A stretch of DNA of 64,000 nt from an uncultured bacterium (GCA_903870275.1 CAIQCK010000073.1:62001-126000); one strand, 5' to 3'. Positions 7,768 through 16,660 are shown, numbered from the stretch's first letter. Numbers and translations: made by a program. Notes: generated from the sequence alone by a model not told the origin.

Positions 7768-10700
7768 CTAGTCCTTTCTGTCCATCATGCGCGTTATCGC
7801 CCGCTTGAGGGCTGTGGCTGCCTCCGGATTATACATAATGAGGATGTCCGCCCCTGCGTAAAGCAGGCTTGTCGCCGTTGTCAGTTCCCACAGCGTGGCG
7901 CGTTTGCGCAAGTCGCCCCACATGGGCATCTCTTTTTCCGCAGCTCGCAGTTCCTTGATCTTCGCACATTCCTGCCCGGGAGAAACAATCATCGGCATGG
8001 CCAGCATGGCATCCCCGCCGAGACCGGTGAGGCGGATGCGCTCCATCACCGAATAGGTGTATTCAATCCCGTAGCCCATCGCCCCCGTGAGCGGATCAAT
8101 CACAATCTGCTCGCGTTTGAGGTCCATGTTGGTCAGCAGGATGTTCATCTGCTTGCCGATGTTGACATCAATCGGGCTTTGCGAGACGACACTGTGTCCG
8201 TAACCCATGGCCGCTCCGGCGATGGTTCGGTAATTGCTTTGCTCCACCCAATTGAGGAGCAGCTTTTCCCCGGCGCAGGCGGCAGCGACAGCCTTGAGCA
8301 CTTCGTTGTTCCGGTCGAAATGATTGTGACCGGTGACAATCAATGGAACGTCCACCGCGGCGAGCACCGATTTGACGAGATCGACGGCCTGTTCCGGCGT
8401 GCGATTCCCCTTTTCAGGATGAGTTCCCTCCAAACGGACGCTGATCAAATCCGCGCCGTGCTTCTCGACACAGGTTTTCGCCATTTCGGCCGGGTGCTGA
8501 AGCAAGTCGCCATAGATTTCGCGCAAGACACGGGGGAATTTTTCACTGACAACATCAAACACTTCCATGGCGACCAGTGGGCGGTTCGGCATTTCGCCTT
8601 CCCAGAGATGGAACGGCATGGCGGTGGCACCGCCGATGCGGTAGGTGCGTCCGCGTGTGCCGCCTTCGCTTCGCAACGCGCCGAGTTTCACCGTGCAAAC
8701 GGGTGTTTCGCAGCGTTCCTGGCGGACTTTGAACGATTTCGTCGCCGCGAGGCGTTCGCGGGCGGACAACGTGGTGGTTGGTTTGGCCGTCGCTTCGGGT
8801 GCAGCGGCCGGTGGTACGGAGGATTTCTGGCCCAGCGTGTTCAGGATGCTGCGGAGCAATTCGTCCGGGGAGGCGCTTTCCATCTTCTGCCGCAATGCCT
8901 CGGGGGCGGTGGCCTTGATTTGCGCCAGCCAATCGGATGTCAGGGCTTTTAGCTCTGCAGCCGCGGCGGACGCGGACGGTTTGGCCGGCTCCGGCGAAGC
9001 TGCGATTGTCGGCGCAGCCTCGGGTTCGGCAGGCGGCGCTTTGGGCGCGGCGTGAGTGGCTGCGGTCATGTCCGGCATCTGGATGGCCGGATGGCCGGCT
9101 TTTTCCATGTGGGCACGGATTTGTTTGGGATCAGTCGCGATGGTTTCGTCGGCGATCTGATCGAGCAAACCCGGCACGCCTTGTTCGTGGAACCGTTTTT
9201 TCAGATCATCGGCAAGCAGTTTTTTGAGTTCCTTGGGCATCCAGATCAACCGCCGGTGGCCGCCCTCGGCGAACAGGAATTTGCGCGAGGTCAGAAACAC
9301 CTTGCCGCAGCCCATGAATCCGGGCGTTTGCTGTCCACCGCCCACGCTGCCGGCCAAACTCGAGAAGGTCATGCCCACGGGCGTGTCTTCGAGGAACTCG
9401 CGGTTCACCACCATCACGCCGTTACATTCGGGGACGTAGGCACAGATCACCTCAAAGCAGCCACAACTCGTCATGGGATGATCCATGATCGAGTAGGCGG
9501 AAAAACATTCGATGTTCTTGTGGCTGTTGGGATAGACGTAGTCGTTGACGCCCTTCCAAATCCCGCGTACCGGGTCAAGACATTCGCCCTTCTGGATCGG
9601 TTTGTTGGGGCCGGTTTCATCAATCTCGTAAGCCGCTTTTCCGTCCAGCCAGTTGTAGGCGCCGCAGAGACCCAGCCGTTCGGGCGTGATGACGCAAACA
9701 TGGTTCGGCGCGAAGGACTGGCACAGCAGGCACGAATAGAAGGTATCGACCGAATCATCGGTCATGGATTCGAGACGACGGTTGCGCTCGTCGTAGGTCT
9801 TGCGCGCGATCGCGAGGCGTTTCCGGACCTCGTCGGCGTCGGTGATGAGCGTGACTTTGACCTTGTCCACAATGGCGGGGTAGTCGGACAGGAGCTTGGC
9901 GTGAAGAATCTCGCCGTAATGGCGCAGGCGCAGGCCCCTGGCAAAACCTGCCTTGGAAACACGGGTCCAGACAATGTCCCGCTGGCCCATGTGCCAGATG
10001 CCTTCGGCGCCGTTGAGCAGGTGATGAATCTGCCGCTCGAGGATCGGCTCGAAATCGGGCTGCATCTTCCGGCCAGCCGCCTCCACCCAAATGGCCAGCG
10101 GCAGCATCGCGCCCGGCTCCACGCTGTCAATTTCGGGACCAATGACTTCGATCTCACCGTCGTTGATCTGGTCGAGATCGCACATGGTCACGAATTCAAA
10201 GGCGGCAGTCTTGTTGCCGCCAAATTCGACATGAGCGTCAACCTTCCGAATACGCTCCCCCGCGAACGCAGGGCCATAAGGCACCGGGATGGGCACCTTG
10301 GTGATCTTGACCTTGCAGCCGCGCACCTCGAGAGCCCGCTCCACCATGTTTTCATAAGGCACTTGCGAGACGACATGTTCGTAGGTGCATACGCCGGTGG
10401 GGAGAATCTGGGGAATGTCCGTATCCGCGATGACAGGGAAACCGTAGTTGATGGCCCCGGCAGCCGCAGCGTATTTGTCGGGAGTGACTTCGCCGAGGGC
10501 GAGCACAAAGGCGAAGATGCGGTTCTTGTTATATTTCAGATTGGCGGCGTAATCGCCAGGCTTGACGCCGCCGAAGGAGAGAGCCGCGCGGTTTGCAAAG
10601 CCGAGGGCATAGATCAGCGCCGACACATCTCGTCCAAACGGAACAAGCCGCGTGTCCCATCCAAGCTGGACGCCTTCTTCGGCCAACTGTTCCGCAAACT

Positions 10701-11241
10701 GTTTGCCGTTCGTGCAGCCACCCATGAACACGTAGAGATTCTTCTCCTGGAGTTCCTTGGCGATTTTGACGGCGATCGCGTTCGTCGGCGCGGCGCCCGT
10801 GATGGCCGCAAATCCGGGGGCAGACCCGTCAACGAATTCAATGCCGCGCTCGCGCATGATCACGTCGCTGGCCGCGCCCAGCCAGATTCCATCCACGGGT
10901 TTCGGTCCCACGAGGTATTTGCACGCTTCAATAACCTCGCAAGCAAAGAGCGCAGCCACGCCGGCGTCCAGTGCGCCGCCGAGGTAAGGAAGCCATACCT
11001 TTTCCGACGGACGGGCCGGCAGCAGCGCTTTAGCCCGCTTCAGGAGGCGCCGCAGGTCGGCCAGGGTCTGCATTTTGTCGCCCGTAAATGAGTAAATAAC
11101 CGGAAGAAAATATGCGGTATCCGGAAATCCAACGGCGCAGGACTCGCCTTTGGCCGCGACGGCTTCGTCAAGTTTGGCTTCAGCCTTGGCGACCCAGGCG
11201 ATGGCGCCCTCAATGGCTCTGGAACAGATCAGTTTAGACAT
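7768..11241 (-). CDS. acsB: AcsB::AcsD fusion, acetyl-CoA synthase joined to corrinoid protein small subunit
   Basis: A 1157-residue protein. Residues 1-730 are CO-methylating acetyl-CoA synthase with the A-cluster ligands in order: C504, C507, C516 and C526 for the 4Fe-4S, and the C593-G-C595 motif holding the Ni-Ni site. The spacing equals that of the Moorella enzyme offset by 2. Residues 730-835 are an Ala/Pro-rich linker containing a short predicted helical segment (about 762-806). Residues 836-1157 are a full AcsD/CdhD-like TIM barrel. The open frame is continuous with no intervening start or stop signal. In the acetogens I know, AcsB and AcsD are separate, so this tethers the methyl donor to the synthase. 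It overlaps the cooS stop by 8 nt. Product assignment is strong; the mechanistic benefit is inferred. Confidence 0.95.
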   Translation of the reverse strand: MSKLICSRAIEGAIAWVAKAEAKLDEAVAAKGESCAVGFPDTAYFLPVIYSFTGDKMQTLADLRRLLKRAKALLPARPSEKVWLPYLGGALDAGVAALFACEVIEACKYLVGPKPVDGIWLGAASDVIMRERGIEFVDGSAPGFAAITGAAPTNAIAVKIAKELQEKNLYVFMGGCTNGKQFAEQLAEEGVQLGWDTRLVPFGRDVSALIYALGFANRAALSFGGVKPGDYAANLKYNKNRIFAFVLALGEVTPDKYAAAAGAINYGFPVIADTDIPQILPTGVCTYEHVVSQVPYENMVERALEVRGCKVKITKVPIPVPYGPAFAGERIRKVDAHVEFGGNKTAAFEFVTMCDLDQINDGEIEVIGPEIDSVEPGAMLPLAIWVEAAGRKMQPDFEPILERQIHHLLNGAEGIWHMGQRDIVWTRVSKAGFARGLRLRHYGEILHAKLLSDYPAIVDKVKVTLITDADEVRKRLAIARKTYDERNRRLESMTDDSVDTFYSCLLCQSFAPNHVCVITPERLGLCGAYNWLDGKAAYEIDETGPNKPIQKGECLDPVRGIWKGVNDYVYPNSHKNIECFSAYSIMDHPMTSCGCFEVICAYVPECNGVMVVNREFLEDTPVGMTFSSLAGSVGGGQQTPGFMGCGKVFLTSRKFLFAEGGHRRLIWMPKELKKLLADDLKKRFHEQGVPGLLDQIADETIATDPKQIRAHMEKAGHPAIQMPDMTAATHAAPKAPPAEPEAAPTIAASPEPAKPSASAAAAELKALTSDWLAQIKATAPEALRQKMESASPDELLRSILNTLGQKSSVPPAAAPEATAKPTTTLSARERLAATKSFKVRQERCETPVCTVKLGALRSEGGTRGRTYRIGGATAMPFHLWEGEMPNRPLVAMEVFDVVSEKFPRVLREIYGDLLQHPAEMAKTCVEKHGADLISVRLEGTHPEKGNRTPEQAVDLVKSVLAAVDVPLIVTGHNHFDRNNEVLKAVAAACAGEKLLLNWVEQSNYRTIAGAAMGYGHSVVSQSPIDVNIGKQMNILLTNMDLKREQIVIDPLTGAMGYGIEYTYSVMERIRLTGLGGDAMLAMPMIVSPGQECAKIKELRAAEKEMPMWGDLRKRATLWELTTATSLLYAGADILIMYNPEAATALKRAITRMMDRKD

Positions 11242-13213
11242 TCAATGCCCTCCGGTCCTTCATATCGTAGAGTTTGCGTTTGGCTTTCCGGTTAATGCCG
11301 AGCCGCTCCCGTTTGCGGTTGATGATCTCCATGATCTTCTCGGCGGCCTCCGCCGGATCGGTGCAGACATGGAACGATGCTCCAAAGAGTTCCCGCGTGT
11401 CCTGGTTCAGAAACTGGGTGACTTTTTCGGAACCACCCGTATGGAAGGGATGTCCGAGAATGACATCCACACCCGAAGCAACGAAATAACAACCAATCGC
11501 GACCGCCTTTTCGCTCATCCATTCGGGAGCGACGCCGACCGCCGGCACCTCGGACAGATCGTCCCCCAGTCCGCCTTCGAGCACCACCTCCGTGGCAGCT
11601 TCCAGCAGGCGTGAATTATCCACGCAACTGCCCATGTGCAGCACGGGCGGGATGCCGATAGCCTCGCAGACTTCGCGGAACCCGGGTCCGGCGGCTTCCA
11701 ACGCTGCCTCCGGCGTCAACATGCCTTCCTTGGCCGAGGCAATGGCCGCGCAGCCGGTCTTGAGGATGATGACTTCGCGTTTGATCAATTCGCGGGTGAG
11801 CGTGTTGATGTAGGCGTCGGTTTTGGTCTTGGGATTGTTGCAGCCGACGATGCCGACGATGCCCTTGATGCGTCCCTGGATGATGGCGTCGTTCAGGGGA
11901 CGGAACGAGGCGCGGAAGGTTCCCCCCAGCATGTATTTGATCGCGGCGACACTGAAGCCAGCCACGAGCGGTTGAGAAACACTGGGGATGGCCACCTTGG
12001 CGGGATCGCGGCGTTTGTAATTGGCAATGGCGCGGCGGATGAGTGCCTTGGCACTCTCCATCGCGTGGTCTTCGTCGAATGGCACGTGTGCCGAGCCGAT
12101 GGTCTTTGCAATCTCGTTGGTGGACACCACCTCGGTATGATAGGCCAGCGCAACATCCGGCAGACTGGGCATGCAGCATTGGACGTCCGTGATGAGCATT
12201 TCGACCGCGCCGGTGATGATCGCGAGCTCCTGCTGGAGAAAATTGCCGGCGACCGGGATACCATGACGAATGAGTATTTCGTTCGCCGTGCAACAGATTC
12301 CGGCGAGAGTGATGCCCTCGACATTGGCAGCCCTGGCTTCGGCCAATAGTTCCGGGTCTCGCGAAGCAATGGCGAGCATTTCGGAGAGAGCCGGCTCATG
12401 CCCATGCACCAGAATGTTCACCGTTTTGGCGCCCAACACCCCGAGATTGGCGCGGCTCCGAACCGGAGAAGGCGTGCCGAAGAGAATATCGGAAACGATG
12501 GATGCGATTCGCGAGCCGCCCCACCCATCGGCCAGTGATGTGCGGAAAGCGTGGAGCAGCAGGTTTTTGTAGTCGTGATCAACCCCGATGTTGGTCCGGT
12601 GCAGCGACTCCACCACCATCCGATCAATGCCCGAAGGTTGAATTTCCCGGTTTTTCCAAACGCCTTGCCGGCGGACCGGGGCTAGTTTCAGAGTTGCCAG
12701 AGGGTCTTCCTGACGGGCGAACTCTGAAATAAAAAGATTCGCCAAATCGAGGGCCACAGCTTCTGGTGTCCTGCCGTTTTCTTCGATGTTATACAGTCGC
12801 GCGGCATAACGCAGGGCCGGCTCGTCAGCGATCCGGTAAGAACCGCCATGGCCTCCCGCCACTTTTTTGAGCAACAGCACCAGATGGCGGCCGTGGTCGG
12901 AGTGCGCCGCCGTGCCGCTGGCAACTTCCCGCAGGTAGTTCCGCGCAACGATGGTGTCCGCGTCCGCTCCGCACACGCCTCGCGGCGCTTTGGGGGTGAT
13001 GCGGCATGGGCCCATGTAGCACAGGCGGCAGCAGAGGCCATTCTTGCCGAAAGCGCATTGATTGCGCTGGGTGTCCAACCGCTCGAAGCAGGTGTCCACA
13101 CAATCCGTCGCGGCCTTGTTGAGCATCTCGATGGACGCAAGGTCAGAAACCCGATCTTCGGCCTTCCAGGCGCGAACGGGATTCTTCACTGGGATTGTGG
13201 GTTTTTCACTCAT
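11234..13213 (-). CDS. cooS: anaerobic carbon monoxide dehydrogenase catalytic subunit
   Basis: Ni-Fe-S CODH (AcsA/CooS family), 659 residues, interconverting CO2 and CO. The Cys-rich N-terminal segment for the D- and B-clusters spans residues 38-81 (CVDTC, CAFGKNGLCCRLCYMGPC, GVC). C-cluster and proton-channel signatures follow: VHGHEPALSE, CCTANE, LKTGCAAIASAKEG, GSCVDNSR, and ILGHPFHTGGSEKV near the end. Length and motifs indicate an intact enzyme. It is flanked by CooC-type Ni-insertion ATPases and acsB, so it most likely works as the CODH half of the CODH/ACS. The upstream SD is weak (AAAAGAAA). Confidence 0.96.
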   Translation of the reverse strand: MSEKPTIPVKNPVRAWKAEDRVSDLASIEMLNKAATDCVDTCFERLDTQRNQCAFGKNGLCCRLCYMGPCRITPKAPRGVCGADADTIVARNYLREVASGTAAHSDHGRHLVLLLKKVAGGHGGSYRIADEPALRYAARLYNIEENGRTPEAVALDLANLFISEFARQEDPLATLKLAPVRRQGVWKNREIQPSGIDRMVVESLHRTNIGVDHDYKNLLLHAFRTSLADGWGGSRIASIVSDILFGTPSPVRSRANLGVLGAKTVNILVHGHEPALSEMLAIASRDPELLAEARAANVEGITLAGICCTANEILIRHGIPVAGNFLQQELAIITGAVEMLITDVQCCMPSLPDVALAYHTEVVSTNEIAKTIGSAHVPFDEDHAMESAKALIRRAIANYKRRDPAKVAIPSVSQPLVAGFSVAAIKYMLGGTFRASFRPLNDAIIQGRIKGIVGIVGCNNPKTKTDAYINTLTRELIKREVIILKTGCAAIASAKEGMLTPEAALEAAGPGFREVCEAIGIPPVLHMGSCVDNSRLLEAATEVVLEGGLGDDLSEVPAVGVAPEWMSEKAVAIGCYFVASGVDVILGHPFHTGGSEKVTQFLNQDTRELFGASFHVCTDPAEAAEKIMEIINRKRERLGINRKAKRKLYDMKDRRALNV

Positions 13214-13324
13214 AACAATTTCTTTTACTTATCAGAACGGACGGCAGTGACCTGCGCCAGGCTGAAGCGGCGTGTAATCGCGTCGGAGTTTGCAGCTCGA
13301 AGTTCATTGGATGAGAAGTTGCTG

Positions 13325-14122
13325 CTATCTCGGTGTGCCTTGTTTGGCCCGGCTCAAAGTCGGCACGCCCGCATCCAACAGCAAGCGGTCAATGCCAGCC
13401 ACAACGCGATTGGCGTTCGGCAGGATCTGGAGGCTCCCGCCATTTTCGGACAGACTTCTCAGTTCATCATCATCCGGCAGGCTGAAAACCAGCGCAGCAC
13501 CGGTTTCAGCCTGCAATTGTGCGGCGCTGGGCGGCAAAGCATCCCGACGCGAGCGGTTGATCACCAGCGCAAGTTTCCTCACTTCTATTTTCATTTCCCG
13601 CGCCAGAGCGGAAAGCCGTCTCATAGTCTCCAATCCCTGCCGCGAAGGATCGGCCACCATGATCATCAGGTCCAAATCCCGCACAATCCTCCGCGAGAGG
13701 TTCTCGAGGCCCGCTTCGTTGTCCATGACCACAAAAGGATAATCATCCGCGATCTCCTTGAGCGCCGCGCGCAAGGCGTTGTTCGCGAAACAATAGCAAC
13801 CCGGTCCTTCCGGACGCCCCATGGCAATCAGGTCGAAGTCGCTGCTTTCCACAAGACTTTGAGCGATTTTCACCCGCAGCAGTTCCTGCTTGGCGACCCC
13901 GGTGGTGTTGCCCTCACCGGCCAGCACCCTGGCCTCCTCACGGACACCGCCAACGGTATGCTCGGCTTTCACGCCCAGCGCCGTGTCGAGGCACGTGTTG
14001 GGATCCGCATCCACCGCCAGCACCGGTCCGCGTCCGCCGGCAATAAGCCGCCGCACTACCAAGGCCGCAACCGTGGTCTTGCCCACCCCCCCTTTGCCAG
14101 TGATTGCGATCGTGTAGGACAT
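13325..14122 (-). CDS. CooC-type nickel-insertion ATPase (second paralogue)
   Basis: MinD/CooC-family P-loop ATPase of 265 residues with GKGGVGKTT at residues 9-17, switch I VDADPNTCLDT, and a C109-Y-C111 motif in GRPEGPGCYC. That CxC position is where CooC dimers bind Ni. It differs clearly from the other CooC at 15206-16021, so this is not a recent duplication; one paralogue may serve the C-cluster and the other the A-cluster, as with CooC versus AcsF (inference). The start at 14122 shares one base with the preceding stop (TGATG). The 110 nt between this stop and cooS hold no evident gene. Confidence 0.87.
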   Translation of the reverse strand: MSYTIAITGKGGVGKTTVAALVVRRLIAGGRGPVLAVDADPNTCLDTALGVKAEHTVGGVREEARVLAGEGNTTGVAKQELLRVKIAQSLVESSDFDLIAMGRPEGPGCYCFANNALRAALKEIADDYPFVVMDNEAGLENLSRRIVRDLDLMIMVADPSRQGLETMRRLSALAREMKIEVRKLALVINRSRRDALPPSAAQLQAETGAALVFSLPDDDELRSLSENGGSLQILPNANRVVAGIDRLLLDAGVPTLSRAKQGTPR

Positions 14123-15189
14123 CAAGATCCGTGTTTTGCGCGCAGTGACTGGGACACCGAACGCAAGGTCTGGAAAACCCTCTCCGCGTCCGCAACCTCC
14201 AGGGAACCGGTGCCGCACGAAGGCGTGATGATCGCCTGTTCGAGGATCAGTTTTTTGTCGATGCCTTTGGACGCGAGGTTGTCCACTATTTTTTCGAAAT
14301 GCGCGACGAGCTTCTCAGCCGTTTGTTCCCGGATCATGGCAGAGGTTGGCACAACGCCCCAAGCGATGGCGCCACCCCGTTTCAGGAGGGCCTCGACCGC
14401 CTGCGGATACATCGCAATCGTTTCTCCAAAGCCGAAAGCGTCAAAGTTCAAAATATCGACGCCTGCATCCACGAGAATGCTCCATTCCGTGTTGCCGCAG
14501 CAGTGGATGCCGGCCAGCCCGCCTTCGGCGTGAACCGCATCAATGACTTCTTTGAGATGGGCGACCACGTCCTCCCGTTTCACGGACACATAGGTTGAGC
14601 TGCCAAAGGCCGAGAGAATGGGTTCGTCTATGAAGCAGATCATCTGCTCGGCGTAGGGCTTGAATTTCTGAAGCTGCCAACGGCACTTCATGGCCAGCGC
14701 CTTGATGATCACGTCCCGGAATTCTTCGTTGTAATAAATGGCGCGCTTGTTTTCATCCGTGACGGTCAGCGCAAAAGAGCACGGCCCGGTGGTCTGCACC
14801 TTAACAAAGGGCCGCTTTTTTCCGTCAGCCTTCAACCGGCTCTCCAGCGCATAAATGCCTTTGGAAAACTCCGGGCTGATGGCCATGGAGGAAAAGTCCC
14901 CGCCGCCGGCGTCCACCGCTGCCATGTAAGCTTCGTAAAAAGCGGCAAATGCTTCCGAGTAATCCGTTGAGGTGTTGAAATACATCCGTCCCTTCGCACG
15001 GTCTATGACCACGTTGGGCATTCCTTCGGAATATTGCACTTCCATCTGCTCGTTGAGGCCCAGCCGGGGAATCTGAGGCCATATCGGCGCCTCCGGAATG
15101 TTTGCCAGCACTACATCCACCGCTTTGGCGGGATCGAGGTGAGGCAGGCTGCCAATGGCCGTCGCAAGAAATTTCGGTTTTGAATTCAT
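14122..15189 (-). CDS. core-MetE/UROD-superfamily corrinoid-dependent methyltransferase
   Basis: A 355-residue TIM-barrel protein related to the C-terminal half of cobalamin-independent methionine synthase and to UROD-type methyltransferases. It begins with ATAIGSLPHLDP and keeps the probable zinc ligands H229 and C231 (HCCGN) and C325 (PSCGTGSL), plus the DEP motif (E189) seen in MetE. It lacks the N-terminal half and THF-binding features of MetE, like the short core methionine synthases known from Dehalococcoides and archaea that take methyl from a corrinoid protein. Encoded between two CooC genes in the CODH/ACS operon, it may move methyl from AcsC/D to homocysteine. The ATG at 15189 is preferred over an upstream extension of 31 unrelated residues. 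The substrate is inferred. Confidence 0.78.
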   Translation of the reverse strand: MNSKPKFLATAIGSLPHLDPAKAVDVVLANIPEAPIWPQIPRLGLNEQMEVQYSEGMPNVVIDRAKGRMYFNTSTDYSEAFAAFYEAYMAAVDAGGGDFSSMAISPEFSKGIYALESRLKADGKKRPFVKVQTTGPCSFALTVTDENKRAIYYNEEFRDVIIKALAMKCRWQLQKFKPYAEQMICFIDEPILSAFGSSTYVSVKREDVVAHLKEVIDAVHAEGGLAGIHCCGNTEWSILVDAGVDILNFDAFGFGETIAMYPQAVEALLKRGGAIAWGVVPTSAMIREQTAEKLVAHFEKIVDNLASKGIDKKLILEQAIITPSCGTGSLEVADAERVFQTLRSVSQSLRAKHGS

Positions 15190-15205
15190 ATCGATTGTTT
15201 TTGTG

Positions 15206-16021
15206 TCAGATTGCGTTTTGTAATTTGCCTTCAGAATGGGTTGCCGGGTGGCGGCTGCACAGCTTTTGCAGAATCGCCTCAAAGCTATGAAGAAGTTCGC
15301 CGCTCGCTAGTTCGACAGCCGGCCGCCCCTGCCGTTCCGCCGATCGGATTTCCTCCGACCAGGGAACGACCCCGACGACTTCCCGCCCGGCCAGCGCCGA
15401 GCGGATATATTGCTCGTCGGCGGGGGATGTAACTTTATTGGCGACGAATCGGATATCGCGCAGACCGATTTCAGCAGCCAATTTCGCCACGCGGTGCGCT
15501 GAATCCAAGGCCCTGGCACTGGGTTCAACCATGACGAGCAGGGTATCAACCCCTTTGGCGGTTGCCCGGCCCAGGTGCTCAATCCCGGCTTCCATATCCA
15601 TGATCAAGGCGTCCTTACGATGCAACACCAAGTCGGAAACCAGCGCCCGGATGAGGACGCTTTCCGGACAGGCGCAGCCGGAACCACCCGCTTCGATGGC
15701 GCCCAACACTAGGAGGGTTACGCCCTTGAGATTGATCCCATACCCTTCGGCAATGTCGGACACGTCGGGGTTCAGCCTGAACATCTGACCATACTGCTTG
15801 ACCTTGGCTCCTGTTCGCTCCTCGATGAGTTCTTTCTGCTTGGATATGGGCACGATGCGGCCGGTTTCCTCAGCCGAAGCTCCCAACGCTGCCGCCAGGT
15901 TGCCATCGGGATCGGCATCCACGGCCACCACCTTCCATCCCTTGCCCGCCATCAATAGGGAAAGCGCCGCCGCCAGGGTGGATTTGCCAGTGCCGCCTTT
16001 GCCTGAAATGGCCAGCTTCAT
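15206..16021 (-). CDS. cooC: CooC nickel-insertion ATPase
   Basis: P-loop ATPase of 271 residues for CODH maturation. The deviant Walker A GKGGTGKST is at residues 7-15, and the nickel-binding CxC pair is C116-A-C118 (GCACPE), matching characterised CooC proteins. The start at 16021 overlaps the previous stop by 1 nt. It sits 16 nt ahead of the core-MetE-like gene. Orthology to CooC rather than generic MinD rests on the CxC motif and operon position. Confidence 0.92.
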   Translation of the reverse strand: MKLAISGKGGTGKSTLAAALSLLMAGKGWKVVAVDADPDGNLAAALGASAEETGRIVPISKQKELIEERTGAKVKQYGQMFRLNPDVSDIAEGYGINLKGVTLLVLGAIEAGGSGCACPESVLIRALVSDLVLHRKDALIMDMEAGIEHLGRATAKGVDTLLVMVEPSARALDSAHRVAKLAAEIGLRDIRFVANKVTSPADEQYIRSALAGREVVGVVPWSEEIRSAERQGRPAVELASGELLHSFEAILQKLCSRHPATHSEGKLQNAI

Positions 16022-16299
16022 CAGGCCCCTCCTTCAGAGGATGGCGGTTTCTTCGCACCCTTTTTGTTCGCGCCGCCGGGGGTCGCACCAAGGCATTCTG
16101 GCGCGTGTTTGCACCATTCGGCACAACCCTGGTCCAATTTCGGATTTCGAACTTCCTTGTGGCAGGCAGAACACTGGCGGAGGGGTTCGTCTTTCCAAAA
16201 TTCGATCTCGGCACCACAATGCGGACAGGCCGCCGTGCAAATGTCCTCCGGCTTCCAATACCGCATATCCTGTCCTGGGCAGCGAGATTCCGGGCTCAT
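16021..16299 (-). CDS. small multi-zinc-ribbon protein of CODH/ACS operon
   Basis: A 92-residue Cys-rich protein. It starts near CPGQDMRYWKPEDI, then carries CPHC, CSAC and a terminal CAEWCKHAPECL arrangement (C7, C21, C25, C28, C43, C46, C59, C63, C69), enough for two zinc ribbons or a metal site. I recognise this CPGQD...WKPEDI pattern only as an uncharacterised domain in anaerobes and methanogens. It is the first intact gene of the operon and overlaps cooC, so a role in metal handling or complex assembly is a fair guess. I chose the ATG at 16299 because AGGGG lies upstream; the in-frame ATG at 16335 would add 12 residues. Confidence 0.72.
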   Translation of the reverse strand: MSPESRCPGQDMRYWKPEDICTAACPHCGAEIEFWKDEPLRQCSACHKEVRNPKLDQGCAEWCKHAPECLGATPGGANKKGAKKPPSSEGGA

Positions 16300-16304
16300 T
16301 TTCT

Positions 16305-16541
16305 TTAGTTCCCCTGCCGCTTTTCGGATGGCCATAATACGGGCCGGCGAAGTGCTACGGCAGCCTTGGCGCTCGAAGCCATTTCTTCCAGGCTCTCAGG
16401 AAAAACACCCGCCCCATGGACCGTCATCGGCAACCCGGCATTGGCATGAGCCAATATGGGCGTTGTGCCGGCGGCAGTCCGCATTCTCTTCACAGTTTCA
16501 TTTATGCGCTTCATGCCATTACCGCGGTTCGAGCCAGCCAC
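16305..16541 (-). pseudogene. decayed homocysteine S-methyltransferase fragment
   Basis: The translation contains ETVKRMRTAAGTTP and ILAHANAGLPMTVHG, then FPESLEEMASSAKAA, which match the C-terminal part of the homocysteine S-methyltransferase domain (MetH-N/BHMT type). The normally invariant Cys of the upstream N-C-G zinc motif is Arg (GSNRGNG), and the sequence breaks off before the GGCCGT zinc motif. Everything N-terminal is missing. It is therefore a remnant, lying directly before the CODH/ACS operon. Confidence 0.68.
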
Positions 16542-16660
16542 GCGCGCACCACTTCTCTTGCTCCATCGTGCTCATCTGCAAGGCTCGTTCGAACTTCGAC
16601 GGCATCGTAACAATTCATCCGGCCAATACAAACTTGAAATCTCCATGTCGTAACAACTGC

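Noticed and set aside
9052..11091. 679-codon plus-strand frame opposite acsB
   Set aside because: Mirror frame of the AcsB coding sequence with Asp/Val/Arg-rich composition and no family resemblance.
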